Shown in pieces: positions 50,413-62,546 of a DNA stretch of 64,000 bases. The stretch's first letter is position 1, and each line of letters starts with the position of its first letter. The DNA is from Cedecea neteri NBRC 105707 = ATCC 33855. Lineage in GTDB: Bacteria; Pseudomonadota; Gammaproteobacteria; Enterobacterales; Enterobacteriaceae. A program made the translations under genes and the position numbers. The stretch lies in assembly GCF_001571265.1 (NCBI RefSeq), contig NZ_BCTL01000010.1:43478-107477 (forward strand), read 5' to 3'. A model generated the notes under the pieces. That model ran no database searches and was not told the DNA's origin. It saw nothing but the letters and a program-made list of their open reading frames with translations.

Positions 50413-51273
50413 TTAGCCCGCGATCGCCATACCAACCGTCATATGCAGCCCGTAGAAGACGCCACGACCAATGAGCTCACCCGCAATCACCAATACCATC
50501 GCCAGCGTCAACAGACCAACGCCCGGACGATATCCTTTCAGCTGCGGTGCAATCCAGCAGACCAGAGCGAGGACCAGCAAAACCATCCGCCACGCCATCA
50601 GCGAGCCATACTCCGGCACCAGCGCAGATGCCTGCTGAATGGAGCTATGCAGCGTTGCCAGCTCCATGCCCTGCATCAGCACAACAATCATGCTGACTAC
50701 CAGCGCCAGCAGCGTGATGACCGGCAGAATACGCATCCCCCAGCCGTTAACGCCGGCCGCACGCAGCAGCAGGTAGCCAAGCAGCGGGCCGCCGATAAAC
50801 ATCGTCAGGAAGAAGTTCATCGGCGTCCAGAGGCTAAACCAGGTCGGCACCGTATCGATTAAATACACCCGGCTCATCATCCAGACGAACACCACGCCCA
50901 GAATCATGGTCACTACGGCCCAGACTTTGCTGAGCGCCTGAGGCATTTTGCCAAGTACGGTCAAAAGCCACCAGAAACCGCCCACGGCAAAGAATACCGA
51001 GCCGCTGGCAATTTCATTACTCAACGCCGAACTGCCGAGGCGGTTGAGCGAGTTGAAGGCGCGCAGCGGTGAGCCTAAGTGCAGTATCGAGGCGATGAAA
51101 CCGACGCCCATCAGGATCCAGAGCACCACCATCATCAGCTCGGCGCGCCTGCGGGTCGCCCTGTCGTTCACACCGTAAAGCAATGCCAGCGCCATAACCA
51201 TAAACCCGCCCGCAACGCACTGGCCCAGAACCGTAAAGACCATTAGCGGCCATTCATGCCATCCGTTTCCCAT
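50413..51273 (-). CDS. dmsC: DmsC, membrane anchor subunit of DMSO reductase
   Basis: The 286-residue protein has eight membrane helices, anchors the DmsAB dimer to the inner membrane and oxidises menaquinol. MGNGWHEWPLMVFTVLGQC is the family start. HLGSPLRAFNSLNRLGSSALSNEI holds conserved residues including a histidine equivalent to the quinol-site H65 of E. coli. ATG 51273 is one base after the dmsB stop. An upstream frame extension lies within dmsB and was rejected. Confidence 0.96.
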   Translation of the reverse strand: MGNGWHEWPLMVFTVLGQCVAGGFMVMALALLYGVNDRATRRRAELMMVVLWILMGVGFIASILHLGSPLRAFNSLNRLGSSALSNEIASGSVFFAVGGFWWLLTVLGKMPQALSKVWAVVTMILGVVFVWMMSRVYLIDTVPTWFSLWTPMNFFLTMFIGGPLLGYLLLRAAGVNGWGMRILPVITLLALVVSMIVVLMQGMELATLHSSIQQASALVPEYGSLMAWRMVLLVLALVCWIAPQLKGYRPGVGLLTLAMVLVIAGELIGRGVFYGLHMTVGMAIAG

Positions 51274-51274
51274 C

Positions 51275-51892
51275 TCACACCTCCTTCGGGTTGGCCAGAT
51301 AACCGCTGGTATCCCCACTCGGGCGGCTGTTGGCGTTAGGTTTAATCACGATATTTGGTTTTGTGAAGTGCGATGCAGGCAGCGGAGCAATAGCGGCCTG
51401 AGTACCGTACTTTTTGCGTAACTCGTCGATAGGTGCTAAGTCCAGTGCACGCAGCGGGCAGGACTCTACGCAAATCGGCTTTTTCCCCTCGGCAACGCGC
51501 TCGTAGCAGCCGTCGCACTTCGTCATGTGGCCTTTCTCTTCGTTGTACTGAGGCGCACCGTACGGACACGCCATATGGCAGTAGCGGCAGCCGATACAAA
51601 CGTCTTCGTTCACCACCACGAAGCCATCTTCGCGCTTATGCATCGCGCCGCTTGGGCAGACCTTAGTACAGGCCGGATCTTCACAGTGGTTACAGGAGAT
51701 AGAAAGGTAGTAGGCGAAGACATCCTGATGGAATACGCCGTTATCCTCCTGCCAGTTGCCGCCCGCATATTCATAAATGCGGCGATAGCTCACGTCCGGA
51801 GTCAGGTTCTTAAAATCCTTGCACGCCAGTTCACAGGTTTTGCAGCCAGTGCAGCGGCTGGAGTCGATATAAAAGCCATATTGGGTTGTCAT
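51275..51892 (-). CDS. dmsB: DmsB, iron-sulfur subunit of DMSO reductase
   Basis: The 205-residue electron-transfer subunit has four ferredoxin-like cysteine groups for four 4Fe-4S clusters: CTGCKTCELAC, CNHCEDPACTKVCP, CIGCRYCHMACP and CDGC with CVESCP. It relays electrons from DmsC to the molybdenum site of DmsA. No signal peptide is present. It is carried across the membrane on the Tat signal of DmsA. Length equals E. coli. The gap from dmsA is 10 bp. Confidence 0.97.
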   Translation of the reverse strand: MTTQYGFYIDSSRCTGCKTCELACKDFKNLTPDVSYRRIYEYAGGNWQEDNGVFHQDVFAYYLSISCNHCEDPACTKVCPSGAMHKREDGFVVVNEDVCIGCRYCHMACPYGAPQYNEEKGHMTKCDGCYERVAEGKKPICVESCPLRALDLAPIDELRKKYGTQAAIAPLPASHFTKPNIVIKPNANSRPSGDTSGYLANPKEV

Positions 51893-51902
51893 TTACTGCT
51901 CC

Positions 51903-54344
51903 TTACGCCTTTTCAACCTGGACCAGGTTACTGTGAGATGGATTGCCTTTTGCCAACGGTGACGGGCGCTGAGTGGTCAGCACGTTGATGCTGCCCGCGC
52001 GGTCTACCTTGTTGGCATCCGGGTTATACCAGGCTCCTTCCCCTAAGGCGACAACGCCAGGAATGATGCGTGGCGTAACTTTGGCGTTAATGCGTACTTC
52101 TCCGCGACCGTTGAAAATACGGACTTCATCACCGTTGGCGATGCCGCGCTGTTTTGCATCAAGCGGGTTGATCCACATCTCCTGGCGACAGGCGGCCTTC
52201 AGCACGTCAACGTTGCCGTAGGTGGAATGCGTCCGCGCTTTGTAATGGAAGCCGGTCAACTGCAGCGGCCATTTCTCCGCCAGCGGATCGCCGACGTTTT
52301 CAAAACCAGCGCTATACACCGGGAGCGGATCGATAACGTCGCCTTCACGGAGTTCCCAGGTGGCGGCAATCTCTGCCAGCTGTGCGGAGTAGATTTCAAT
52401 CTTGCCGGACGGCGTGGTTAACGGATTCGCCTGCGGATTTTCACGGAAGGCCTTGTAGGCCACATGGTGCCCTTCCGGGTCACGTTTTTTGAACATTCCC
52501 TGCTGGCGGAACTCGTCAAAACTCGGCAACTCTGGAATCGCTTTCTGAGACTGAGCGTAAAGGTGACGCATCCAACCTTCCTGCGTCCGTCCTTCCGTGA
52601 ACCGCTGCTCCACGCCCATACGCTTCGCCAGTTCGGTGGTCATCTCATAGATGGTTTTGCATTCAAACCGAGGTTTGATGGCCTGCTCGGCGAAAATCAC
52701 GTAAGACATGTTGCCGCAAGAGGCATCAAGGCAGAAATCCATCTGCTCGGAAGCCGTGCAGTCCGGGAGCAAAATATCGGCGTATTTCGCAGAGGAAGTC
52801 ATGTGATTGTCGATAACCACAATCATCTCGCACTTCTTGTCATCCTGCAGAATGTCGTGGGTTCGGTTGATCTGGGAATGCTGGTTAATCAGGCAGTTAC
52901 CGGCATAGTTCCAGACCATTTTGATTGGCACATCTAACTTATCTTTGCCGCGTACGCCGTCACGTGTGGCCGTCATTTCGGCGCCGCGATCGATGGCGTC
53001 GGTCCACATAAACATTGAGATGCTGGTCTGAACCGGGTTTTCCAGCGTTGGCATACGCACGAACGGCAAACTATAGGAACCCTCACGCGCCCCGCTGTTA
53101 CCGCCGTGAATACCGACGTTACCGGTCAGGATAGAAAGCATGGCGATTGCGCGGGAAACCAGCTCGCCGTTGGAGTGACGCTGCGGCCCCCAGCCCTGGC
53201 TGATAAAAGCTGGTTTGGCGCTGCCGATTTCGCGGGCGAGTTTAATAATGCGGTCAACCGGTACCCCGGTTATCTGCGAGGCCCATTCAGGTGTTTTAGC
53301 CACGCCATCAACGCCCTGACCGAGTATGTAAGCCTTATAGTGCCCATTGTGCGGTGCCCCCGCTGGCAGCGTTTTGTCATCGTAGCCTACGCAGTATTTA
53401 TCCAGGAAAGCCTGGTCTACGAGGTCTTCATTTATCATCACCCACGCCAGCGCGGAGATCAGCGCCGCATCGGTGCCTGGGCGAATAGGGATCCACTCAT
53501 CTTCCCGTCCCGCGCCGGTATCGGTATAGCGTGGGTCGATAATAATCATTCGGGCATTAGATTTTTGGCGGGCCTGCTCGAGGTAATAAGTTACCCCGCC
53601 GCCGCTCATACGAGTTTCGCCGGGGTTGTTACCGAACAGCACCACCAGCTTGCTGTTTTCGATATCAGACGGACTGTTGCCGTCCGCCCAGCCACCGTAG
53701 GTATAATTCAGACCAGCGGCAATCTGCGCGGTGGAATAGTCCCCGTAATGATTGAGATAACCCCCGCAGCAGTTCATCAGGCGGGCAATCAGCGTGGAGC
53801 CCGGTGGCCAGGAACGCGTCATGGTGCCGCCGAGCGTCCCCGTGCCGTAGTTCAGATAAATAGCTTCGTTACCGTACTCTTTAATGATGCCTTGCATGCT
53901 GTTGGCGATGGTATCAAACGCTTCATCCCAGCTGATACGCTCGAACTTCCCTTCGCCGCGTGCGCCAACACGCTTCATCGGATATTTGAGGCGATCGGCA
54001 TTGTAGACACGTCGGCGCATTGAACGCCCACGCAGGCAGGCTCGAACCTGATGTAAACCTTCGTAGTCGTCATCACCGGTGTTATCGGTTTCAACGTATT
54101 TAATTTCGCCGTCCACCACATGCATACGCAGCGGGCAGCGGCTGCCGCAGTTCACCGTACAGGCGCTCCAGACCACTGTCTCATCGCCACCGGGGTTAAC
54201 GGCGGGGTCGGCAAAGGCGAATCTGGAAAAGGGAAGCGAGAAGGCGCTAGTTGCAGCAGCTAAACCACCGATTGCCGTGGTTTGGACCAGCTTACGACGG
54301 CTGACCTCTGCCGCGAGGATCGCGTTAGGGGTTTTATCAGTCAT
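51903..54344 (-). CDS. dmsA: DmsA, catalytic molybdopterin subunit of DMSO reductase
   Basis: The 813-residue enzyme reduces dimethyl sulfoxide and amine N-oxides as anaerobic electron acceptors. The twin-arginine signal SRRKLVQTTAIGG is at residues 15-27, followed by a hydrophobic stretch and a cleavage site near FAFA-DP. The cluster motif CTVNCGSRCPLRMHVVDG is next. YGDYS contains the serine expected to ligate molybdenum, and the bis-MGD dinucleotide-binding domain fills the C-terminus. First gene of dmsABC, behind an FNR-type promoter. Confidence 0.98.
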   Translation of the reverse strand: MTDKTPNAILAAEVSRRKLVQTTAIGGLAAATSAFSLPFSRFAFADPAVNPGGDETVVWSACTVNCGSRCPLRMHVVDGEIKYVETDNTGDDDYEGLHQVRACLRGRSMRRRVYNADRLKYPMKRVGARGEGKFERISWDEAFDTIANSMQGIIKEYGNEAIYLNYGTGTLGGTMTRSWPPGSTLIARLMNCCGGYLNHYGDYSTAQIAAGLNYTYGGWADGNSPSDIENSKLVVLFGNNPGETRMSGGGVTYYLEQARQKSNARMIIIDPRYTDTGAGREDEWIPIRPGTDAALISALAWVMINEDLVDQAFLDKYCVGYDDKTLPAGAPHNGHYKAYILGQGVDGVAKTPEWASQITGVPVDRIIKLAREIGSAKPAFISQGWGPQRHSNGELVSRAIAMLSILTGNVGIHGGNSGAREGSYSLPFVRMPTLENPVQTSISMFMWTDAIDRGAEMTATRDGVRGKDKLDVPIKMVWNYAGNCLINQHSQINRTHDILQDDKKCEMIVVIDNHMTSSAKYADILLPDCTASEQMDFCLDASCGNMSYVIFAEQAIKPRFECKTIYEMTTELAKRMGVEQRFTEGRTQEGWMRHLYAQSQKAIPELPSFDEFRQQGMFKKRDPEGHHVAYKAFRENPQANPLTTPSGKIEIYSAQLAEIAATWELREGDVIDPLPVYSAGFENVGDPLAEKWPLQLTGFHYKARTHSTYGNVDVLKAACRQEMWINPLDAKQRGIANGDEVRIFNGRGEVRINAKVTPRIIPGVVALGEGAWYNPDANKVDRAGSINVLTTQRPSPLAKGNPSHSNLVQVEKA

Positions 54345-54640
54345 AGTGACCTACTTGTTTTGCTCACAGTTGAAAAAAGCTGACAGCGGCGACGCGGGTT
54401 GAGAGCCCACATACCGCTGCGCAGTTAAAGTTGAAAGGGGTGCCCGGTTAATATTTGTTGGAGGATTGACCTGGCCGCGTCACGCCTTGTGAAGCACGGC
54501 CGTCAAATGATGATTAGATTGAAGTTTTAATTGAACAATCATCACCCGCTTCCGGTGAGCAATAATACTTCTTTGAGAGTAGGGGTTATTGTCTGGTATC
54601 AAGAAAGGCGGTATTGACGTAAAACCTCGGAATTAGGGTA
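54345..54640 (-). promoter_or_regulatory. dmsA promoter and leader with FNR site
   Basis: On the minus strand TTGATACCAGACAA (54589-54602) matches the FNR site of E. coli dmsA (TTGATACCGAACAA): one perfect half-site and one degenerate half-site. TATTAT (54562-54567) is a good -10, giving a start near 54555 and placing the FNR site at about -41. The leader is then about 210 nt and includes a GGCCG/CGGCC stem (54473-54477 with 54497-54501). NarL repression, known in E. coli, could act here, but I did not place its sites. Confidence 0.75.
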
Positions 54641-54641
54641 T

Positions 54642-54667
54642 AAAAAAAGCGCCCTGAGGCGCTTTTT
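54642..54667. terminator. serS terminator
   Basis: AAAAAGCGCC, CTGA and GGCGCTTTTT are symmetric, with U-tracts on both strands. It lies beyond the serS stop on the minus strand and just upstream of the dmsA promoter. Confidence 0.9.
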
Positions 54668-54688
54668 CAATGCATCACAAACGGCAGA

Positions 54689-56008
<1,320 letters not shown>

Positions 56009-56076
56009 TTATAGGGAGTGCGGCCACAGCCTGCGGCCGCTTTGATAGTCTTGCTAACCTTACCGCAACGCCTGCA

Positions 56077-57420
56077 TTAGCGGTAGCGTTTTGTGGGGCT
56101 TTTCTGATCCTGCTCGGTAAGCCAGGCTAGCTTTTCGCCAATCTTACCTTCCAGGCCTCTGCTGGTCGGCCGATAGTAGCGAGTTTGTGCCATTTCAGGC
56201 GGAAAATAGTCTTCCCCGGCGGCATAGGCGTTCGGCTCATCGTGAGCGTAACGGTATTCCTGGCCATAGCCCATTTCTTTCATCAGCTTCGTAGGGGCAT
56301 TGCGCAGATGAACGGGAACGTCATAATCAGGGCGCTCACGCGCATCCGCCATTGCGGCTTTGAATGCGGTGTAAACTGCGTTACTTTTCGGCGCACAGGC
56401 CAGATAAACAATTGCCTGGGCAATCGCTCTCTCTCCTTCAGCCGGCCCTACGCGGGTGAAACAATCCCAGGCGGCAATGGCAACCTGCATACCTCTTGGA
56501 TCGGCATTACCCACGTCTTCCGAAGCGATGGCCAGCAAACGCCGAGCAACGTAAAGCGGGTCGCCGCCTGCGCTAATAATGCGGGCGTACCAGTAAAGGG
56601 CGGCGTCAGGCGAGGAGCCACGAATGGATTTATGCACCGCTGAAATCAGATCGTAAAAACGATCGCCCTTATTATCGAAGCGAGCGCTGCGTTCGCCGGC
56701 AATCTCAGTCAGCAACTGAGTCTGTAAAACACGATTTCCGCTAGCGTCCGTCTCGGCCATATCCGCCATCATTTCCAGCGTATTCAGCGCCCGGCGTGCA
56801 TCGCCGTTTACTAGCTCGGCAATGGCTTTTCGCGTCTCGTCCGGCAGCACAATATTTTGCCCACCGTAGCCCCGCTCTTTATCGCTCATCGCCTGCTCGA
56901 GCACCTGCTCGATGTCCGCTACGGTGAGGGATTTCAGCAGATAAACACGGGCACGGGAAAGAAGCGCCGAGTTCAGCTCAAACGAAGGGTTTTCGGTTGT
57001 CGCACCAATAAAAGTAATGGTGCCGTCTTCAATATGCGGCAGGAAAGCATCCTGCTGGCTTTTGTTGAAGCGGTGAACTTCGTCCACAAACAGAATGGTA
57101 CGACGCCCGGCATTGCGATTTTGCCGCGCCCGCTCAATAGCCTCACGTATCTCTTTTACGCCTGAGGTTACCGCAGAAATACGTTCGACGTCCGCGCTGG
57201 CATAGCGAGCAATCACTTCAGCGAGGGTCGTTTTACCGGTTCCCGGCGGTCCCCAGAGGATCATCGAATGCAAATGGCCCGCTTCAATGGCTCTGGGCAG
57301 CGGTTTTCCTGCGGCCAGCAGATGCTGCTGGCCGATATACTGGGCCAGATTTTCTGGCCGCATACGCGCGGCCAGCGGCTGGAAGGTATTATCTGAAAAA
57401 TCGAGCGACAAATTGCTCAC
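56077..57420 (-). CDS. rarA: RarA (MgsA), replication-associated recombination AAA+ ATPase
   Basis: The 447-residue clamp-loader-related ATPase acts at stalled replication forks and interacts with SSB. An N-terminal leader is followed by Walker [10 protein letters not shown], Walker [11 protein letters not shown] and sensor-1 ATTENPS. The C-terminal half forms the tetramerisation domain, with the [16 protein letters not shown] and RDPRG-like segments characteristic of the RarA/WRNIP1 family. It lies 8 bp after lolA in a lolA-rarA unit. Confidence 0.96.
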   Translation of the reverse strand: MSNLSLDFSDNTFQPLAARMRPENLAQYIGQQHLLAAGKPLPRAIEAGHLHSMILWGPPGTGKTTLAEVIARYASADVERISAVTSGVKEIREAIERARQNRNAGRRTILFVDEVHRFNKSQQDAFLPHIEDGTITFIGATTENPSFELNSALLSRARVYLLKSLTVADIEQVLEQAMSDKERGYGGQNIVLPDETRKAIAELVNGDARRALNTLEMMADMAETDASGNRVLQTQLLTEIAGERSARFDNKGDRFYDLISAVHKSIRGSSPDAALYWYARIISAGGDPLYVARRLLAIASEDVGNADPRGMQVAIAAWDCFTRVGPAEGERAIAQAIVYLACAPKSNAVYTAFKAAMADARERPDYDVPVHLRNAPTKLMKEMGYGQEYRYAHDEPNAYAAGEDYFPPEMAQTRYYRPTSRGLEGKIGEKLAWLTEQDQKSPTKRYR

Positions 57421-57428
57421 TCAAGCCT

Positions 57429-58040
57429 CTACTTACGTTGGTCGTCCACCGTGACGCCTTTTGGCGGGGTGAACGTAAACTTACCGGCATCCACTGCGCC
57501 GTTTTGCTGAGCCTTCAAAGTATAGCTGCTGCGCTGGTCGTCCTGCTCCACCGCGCTAAACTGATGGATAGTGCCATCACGGCCGACGTTGATGGTGAAC
57601 TGTTTCAGGTTACCCGAGCTGCTTTTTGGCGTCAGCACAAAGTCATCGCCATTTTGCTTGATGTTGTATTGCTTCCAGTCGCTGGACTGGTTGCGGGCAA
57701 TCAGCATAAACGGCGTATTGCTGGTGGCGTCTTTTAGCCAGGTGGCCGTAACCTGCTCAACAAACGGGTTATAGAACCACAGGGTTTTGCCGTCGGAGAC
57801 CAGGATACTTTCATCGGGCTGAGTCATGTGCCAGTTGAACAGGTTTGGGCGCTTAACCCACAGGTCGCCCTGACCTTCCTGTACAGCTGCCCCACTGCCA
57901 TCGGTCACTTTTTGGGTGAAGCTGGCATGGAAGCTACCAACTTTATCAAGACGGCCCTGCAAATCCCCGGCTGCATCAGCCCAGGCTCCGGTTGCAGTCA
58001 TGCCGACTAATAGCGCACAGGTCATTACGATTTTTTTCAT
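57429..58040 (-). CDS. lolA: LolA, periplasmic lipoprotein carrier
   Basis: The 203-residue periplasmic chaperone takes outer-membrane lipoproteins from LolCDE and passes them to LolB. The signal peptide [21 protein letters not shown] is followed by mature [10 protein letters not shown]. The half-barrel core [26 protein letters not shown] is nearly identical to E. coli, including the Arg in VKRP that controls the hydrophobic cavity. ATG 58040 is the family start. An upstream frame extension was rejected. Confidence 0.97.
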   Translation of the reverse strand: MKKIVMTCALLVGMTATGAWADAAGDLQGRLDKVGSFHASFTQKVTDGSGAAVQEGQGDLWVKRPNLFNWHMTQPDESILVSDGKTLWFYNPFVEQVTATWLKDATSNTPFMLIARNQSSDWKQYNIKQNGDDFVLTPKSSSGNLKQFTINVGRDGTIHQFSAVEQDDQRSSYTLKAQQNGAVDAGKFTFTPPKGVTVDDQRK

Positions 58041-58161
58041 TATGTTCCCTCTGGATTCATTAACCACCTGACGATGGTGCTTCTGCTGCTCACTCTAGTG
58101 AAGTCTTTGGCTACCGCAACAGAAGAATAAGCTGATTTTCCGGTAATTTACCCATCTTTGC

Positions 58162-58190
58162 AAAAAGAGCCGCAGGCGCGGCTCTTTTTT
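58162..58190. terminator. ftsK terminator
   Basis: AAAAGAGCCGC, AGGC and GCGGCTCTTTT have runs of A and T on both sides, so the stem can terminate on either strand. It lies beyond the ftsK stop and upstream of lolA. Confidence 0.9.
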
Positions 58191-58216
58191 ACTCATTGGA
58201 CTAACGCTCAGCCAGC

Positions 58217-61200
58217 TTACTCAAACTGAGGCGGCGCAAGCACCTCTCGGTTACCGTTATGCCCCTGTGGGCTCACGATCCCTTGCGCTTCCATCTGCTC
58301 AACGATCCTCGCGGCTCGGTTGTAGCCGATACGGAACTGGCGCTGTACGCCGGAGATAGATGCTTTGCGTTTCTCAACCACGAAAGCAACCGCCTGATCG
58401 AACAGCGGATCCAGCTCTTCGTCACCGTCCATCCCGCCGCCGCTGCCGTCACCGCTACCTTCATCATCGGTAATACCGGTAATGTATTGCGGGCGACCAC
58501 GCGCTTTCCAGTCCTGCACTACCGCATGAACTTCTTCATCACGGACAAAGGCACCGTGCACGCGAATCGGCGTCGTGGAGTTTGGCGCAGAATAAAGCAT
58601 ATCCCCCATGCCCAGCAATGATTCAGCGCCGCCCTGGTCAAGGATGGTACGTGAGTCAATTTTGCTCGACACCGTAAAGGCGATGCGGGTTGGAATGTTA
58701 GCTTTAATCAGGCCGGTAATAACGTCCACCGAAGGACGCTGCGTTGCCAGAACAAGGTGAATACCTGCCGCACGCGCTTTCTGCGCCAGACGGGCGATCA
58801 ACTCTTCTACTTTTTTGCCTACCGTCATCATCAGGTCGGCAAACTCGTCCACTAAAACCACGATGTACGGCAGTTTTTCCAGCATTGGATGGCTCACTTC
58901 CATGCTGTCGCCAGGTTTCCAGAACGGGTCAGGAATTGGGCGGCCCATACGTTCAGCTTCCAGTACGCGCTCGTTGTAGCCTGCCAGGTTACGCACGCCA
59001 AGCGCGGACATCAGCTTATAGCGGCGTTCCATCTCATTCACGCTCCAGCGCAGCGCATTCGCGGCATCTTTCATATCCGTAACCACTTCAGTCAACAGAT
59101 GTGGGATGCCTTCATAGACCGACAGTTCAAGCATTTTCGGGTCGATCATTATGAAGCGAACGTCTTCCGGCGTTGCTTTGTACAACATGCTGATGATCAT
59201 GGCGTTCACGCCGACCGACTTACCGGAACCGGTCGTACCGGCGACCAGCAGGTGAGGCATTTTCGCCAGGTCTGCGACCACAGGCTCGCCGCCGATGTCT
59301 TTACCCAGAACCACGGTCAACGGAGATCCGTTGTCGCGGAATTTAGCGCAGTCGAGCACCTCACGCAGATAAACTGTCTGCCGCTTTTTGTTCGGCAACT
59401 CAAGGCCGACGTAGGGTTTGCCCGGAATAACCTCAACCACACGAACGGCGACGGTCGACAAAGAACGAGCCAGGTCACGGGAAAGGTTCGAAATACGAGC
59501 CGCTTTCACGCCTGGGGCCAAATCAAGTTCAAATCGGGTGATAACCGGGCCCGGAGAATAGTCCACGACGTCGGCTTTAATACGGTAATCAGCCAAACGA
59601 GCTTCCACCAGACGAGCCATCTGCTCCATCGCAAAGGTATCTACCGGCTCAACTTCTGTTGGAGGAGAAGTCAGCAGATCCAGCGACGGCAGCGGCGTGG
59701 TAGGTTTCTGAAGCGGACGGTCGTCGCCGTTGCGCATCAGGAACGGGTGGATCAGGCTCTCCTTCGGCTCTGGCGCAGCAGGCTGATGCTGAGCCGTCTG
59801 AGCATATTGAGAAGGCTGAGCAGCCGGCTGGCTGTGCTGAACCGGCTGCGGAGCCGGTTCGAAGCTCGGCGTGAACAGCGGCTCGCTCGGCGTATCATCC
59901 ACCAGCTCTTTCAGCGAGGACTGGAAATCAAAATCATCCAACGAGAACGGCGCATTATTCTGCTGCGGCTGCTCGCCGTAGCGCTGTTGCTGCTGCGCAG
60001 CAAACTGGCGCGCAAGCTCTGCTTCTTCCGCCTCGGCCTGATCGTCTGCAGACCAGCTTTCGTCTTCGTACTCTTCGCCATAGCGCTGCTGTTGCTGAGC
60101 AGCAAACTGGCGGGCCAGTTCATGCTCCTGCAGCGCATCGTTTTCATCACCGTAATCGCCTTCAGGCTGCTGGCTCTCGGCAAGCCTGGCCTGTTCTTCT
60201 GCCATTCGCTGGGAAGGCAGTTTTATACCGTAAGACGCCAGTTCACGACGGGTCGGAACGCGTACACGGTTCGGGCGCGGCAGTTGAGGGCCAATACCTT
60301 CTTTTACCTGAGGACGTGGCGCATCGCTGGCGATACTAAACACCGGTGAAAATGCTGCCGCTGTGGCCGCAGCTTTTGCCGCCTGCTGAACGCCTGAGGC
60401 AGTCTGCGTTACATCCGGCACTGGCACTTCAGGTGCAGATAACGGCGCGGAAACTGGCGCAGATGCCGACATAGAAGATTGAGCCGGTTCAGGCGTAGCA
60501 GGTTTAACTGGCGCATAGTTATAAGGATCGGGTTTCGGCTCATTAACAGGCTGATACCAGGCCGCAAGCTGCTCACGTTCCCGGGCTCGCTTCTCTTCCA
60601 CTTCTTCAAAGTGATACATCGGCGGGCGAACATATTTCACTTCTTCTACCGGCTCTGGCGCAGGCTGCGATTCAACCCCTGGCTCAACCACAGGCACAAC
60701 GGGTTCAGACCAGCTTTGATACGTCTCAGGCACAACCTGCTGTTGTATGCTTGCCGGGTGTGGAGAAGTGTAGTGATCCGGAGCAGGAGCAATAACCGGC
60801 TCTGGCGTGACCGTTGTCGGAGCTGGTTCCCAGGCAATCGCGGGGGCCGCGGGCTCGGCGTCAACGACGGGTGCCGGTGTAGATACCGGAGGCATTGGCG
60901 CAACCGGCGGCACAGGTGCTGCCCAGGTCTGATTAGCGGTCGTTGCCGCAGCGGCCGCAGCAATCGGTTCAACGGCAGAATGCCCGCTGAACAAAGGATC
61001 GTATTCCTGGTCTTCCGGCAAGGTCGCTTTGTGCCCGGAGAACAGCACATCGTTCGAATCGGCCTCTACGCCACGCGCGCTGAACAAGACGTCATCTTCA
61101 GCATCGTCCATACGTTTGCCAGAGAACAATGCAGCATCCGTTTTGCGACCGTTAGGATTAGCAAACTTCTGCGACAGGCGCTGTTTACGTGCAAGTGCAC

Positions 61201-61930
61201 CGCGTAAAATACGTGCCCGGCGAGATTCACGTTTCTCGGTAGAAACGTGCTGCTGCTCGTCTGTGTGGTGCTCTTCTTCGTACTCGTCTTCATCCTGCCA
61301 GGTGTTATCCCGGCGGGTGCGGTTGCTGGCGAAGGTAAGAATGGTTAACACCGCGCTGCCGAGCTTCTCGGCAATGCTGACCCAGGACCAACCGGTAAAC
61401 AGCGTCAGACCAGCGGCCCAAACACAAAGCAGCGCAATAGTGCCGCCACTGCTATTCAACAGCGGCATCATCGCGGTACTGAGCAAGCTGCCCAGCACGC
61501 CGCCCGAGGCGAAGTACCAGATATCGTCCGCATTGATGGCCGCCAGACCACACGAGGTCAGTACCATCGCAAGTACGCCGATCAGGCGCAGCGAAACGGC
61601 AAAATAATCGATGAATTCTTCACTGTCACGCTGGCGCCAGGTGAACCAGCAGCCACCGATGATGATTACCGGAATGGTGTAAGCTATCACGCCAAAAATG
61701 AAGAATAGTGTATCGGCAAACCACGCTCCCGGCGTACCACCCAAATTATGGATAGGCTCATGCCACGCGGTTTGCGACCAACTGGGGTCTGAGGGGTTAA
61801 AGCTTAGTAAGGCAACCATCAAATAGATGGCAAATAAGGCGACAAGGATCAGCAAAGCCTCGAGTAAACGGCGCCCGCTGCTCAGTTTCCGCAATGTTAC
61901 TTCTTTATCTTCGGTATATTCCTGGCTCAA
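58217..61930 (-). CDS. ftsK: FtsK, DNA translocase coupling septation and chromosome segregation
   Basis: The 1237-residue protein is localised to the septum. The N-terminal domain has four membrane helices (residues about 20-190) and is essential for division. A long Pro/Gln/Ala-rich linker runs to about residue 730. The RecA-like motor carries Walker A GTTGSGKS near residue 900, and the C-terminal winged-helix gamma domain ([21 protein letters not shown]) reads KOPS sequences and activates XerCD at dif. The start is TTG ([13 protein letters not shown]), as in E. coli. The linker is about 90 residues shorter than in K-12 and contains two copies of [16 protein letters not shown]. The leader holds a LexA-like box. 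Confidence 0.96.
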   Translation of the reverse strand: MSQEYTEDKEVTLRKLSSGRRLLEALLILVALFAIYLMVALLSFNPSDPSWSQTAWHEPIHNLGGTPGAWFADTLFFIFGVIAYTIPVIIIGGCWFTWRQRDSEEFIDYFAVSLRLIGVLAMVLTSCGLAAINADDIWYFASGGVLGSLLSTAMMPLLNSSGGTIALLCVWAAGLTLFTGWSWVSIAEKLGSAVLTILTFASNRTRRDNTWQDEDEYEEEHHTDEQQHVSTEKRESRRARILRGALARKQRLSQKFANPNGRKTDAALFSGKRMDDAEDDVLFSARGVEADSNDVLFSGHKATLPEDQEYDPLFSGHSAVEPIAAAAAATTANQTWAAPVPPVAPMPPVSTPAPVVDAEPAAPAIAWEPAPTTVTPEPVIAPAPDHYTSPHPASIQQQVVPETYQSWSEPVVPVVEPGVESQPAPEPVEEVKYVRPPMYHFEEVEEKRAREREQLAAWYQPVNEPKPDPYNYAPVKPATPEPAQSSMSASAPVSAPLSAPEVPVPDVTQTASGVQQAAKAAATAAAFSPVFSIASDAPRPQVKEGIGPQLPRPNRVRVPTRRELASYGIKLPSQRMAEEQARLAESQQPEGDYGDENDALQEHELARQFAAQQQQRYGEEYEDESWSADDQAEAEEAELARQFAAQQQQRYGEQPQQNNAPFSLDDFDFQSSLKELVDDTPSEPLFTPSFEPAPQPVQHSQPAAQPSQYAQTAQHQPAAPEPKESLIHPFLMRNGDDRPLQKPTTPLPSLDLLTSPPTEVEPVDTFAMEQMARLVEARLADYRIKADVVDYSPGPVITRFELDLAPGVKAARISNLSRDLARSLSTVAVRVVEVIPGKPYVGLELPNKKRQTVYLREVLDCAKFRDNGSPLTVVLGKDIGGEPVVADLAKMPHLLVAGTTGSGKSVGVNAMIISMLYKATPEDVRFIMIDPKMLELSVYEGIPHLLTEVVTDMKDAANALRWSVNEMERRYKLMSALGVRNLAGYNERVLEAERMGRPIPDPFWKPGDSMEVSHPMLEKLPYIVVLVDEFADLMMTVGKKVEELIARLAQKARAAGIHLVLATQRPSVDVITGLIKANIPTRIAFTVSSKIDSRTILDQGGAESLLGMGDMLYSAPNSTTPIRVHGAFVRDEEVHAVVQDWKARGRPQYITGITDDEGSGDGSGGGMDGDEELDPLFDQAVAFVVEKRKASISGVQRQFRIGYNRAARIVEQMEAQGIVSPQGHNGNREVLAPPQFE

Positions 61931-61964
61931 GAAAGGCTCTCCAGGTCCTTAAACTCAATGGAGA

Positions 61965-61995
61965 CAACAGCACCGGCGGCATGCCGGAGCTGTTG
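61965..61995 (-). promoter_or_regulatory. Strong hairpin in the ftsK leader
   Basis: CAACAGC-A-CCGGC (61965-61977) pairs with GCCGG-A-GCTGTTG (61983-61995), 12 of 13 positions, with a 5-nt loop. It directly abuts the LexA-like box. No U-tract follows on the minus strand, so it is a leader structure rather than a simple terminator for lrp. Confidence 0.6.
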
Positions 61996-62011
61996 CTGTA
62001 TGGATTCCCAG
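61996..62011. promoter_or_regulatory. LexA-like (SOS) box upstream of ftsK
   Basis: On the minus strand CTGGGAATCCATACAG fits CTGT-N8-ACAG with one mismatch (G for T in the left half). E. coli ftsK (dinH) has an SOS box at this place with an intact CTGT. Binding may be weaker here. Confidence 0.6.
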
Positions 62012-62051
62012 GAGTGTAACCAAAATACGCCAATTTTGCACCTGGCCCGTC

Positions 62052-62546
62052 TTAACGGGTCTTAATGACCAAACGGTTACTCTGTTTGACCTCTTCCATG
62101 ACAACATAAGTACGGGTGTCGTTAACGCCCGGCAGACGCAGCAGGGTCTCACCTAAGAGTTTACGATACGCCGACATATCCGGCACGCGCGTTTTCAACA
62201 AGTAGTCGAAATCACCGGATACGAGATGACACTCTTGAATTTCTTCAAGTTTTTGCACTGCGGCGTTAAATTGCTCAAACACATCCGGGGCGCCACGATT
62301 CAGAGTAATCTCAACAAATACCAACAGTGAGGCATCCAGATAATGCGGGTTTAACAGCGCCGTATAGCCCTGAATAAAACCCTGACGTTCCAGACGACGG
62401 ACGCGCTCAAGGCACGGCGTCGGCGAAAGCCCAACACGCTTTGAAAGCTCAACGTTAGAAATGCGCCCATCCTTTTGCAATTCGTTGAGAATATTGCGAT
62501 CGATACGGTCGAGATCTTTGCCCGGGCGCTTCTTGCTATCTACCAT
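62052..62546 (-). CDS. lrp: Lrp, leucine-responsive regulatory protein
   Basis: The 164-residue global regulator of amino acid metabolism, pili and transport is nearly identical to E. coli Lrp. The N-terminal helix-turn-helix lies in RISNVELSKRVGLSPTPCLERVRRLE. The C-terminal RAM domain (residues about 65-155) binds leucine and forms octamers and hexadecamers. It is divergent from trxB across about 490 bp and lies upstream of ftsK on the same strand. Confidence 0.98.
   Translation of the reverse strand: MVDSKKRPGKDLDRIDRNILNELQKDGRISNVELSKRVGLSPTPCLERVRRLERQGFIQGYTALLNPHYLDASLLVFVEITLNRGAPDVFEQFNAAVQKLEEIQECHLVSGDFDYLLKTRVPDMSAYRKLLGETLLRLPGVNDTRTYVVMEEVKQSNRLVIKTR

Noticed and set aside
56020-56040. 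GCGGCC/GGCCGC hairpin between rarA and serS considered as terminator
   Set aside because: No U-tract on the minus strand after the stem, so termination cannot be supported.
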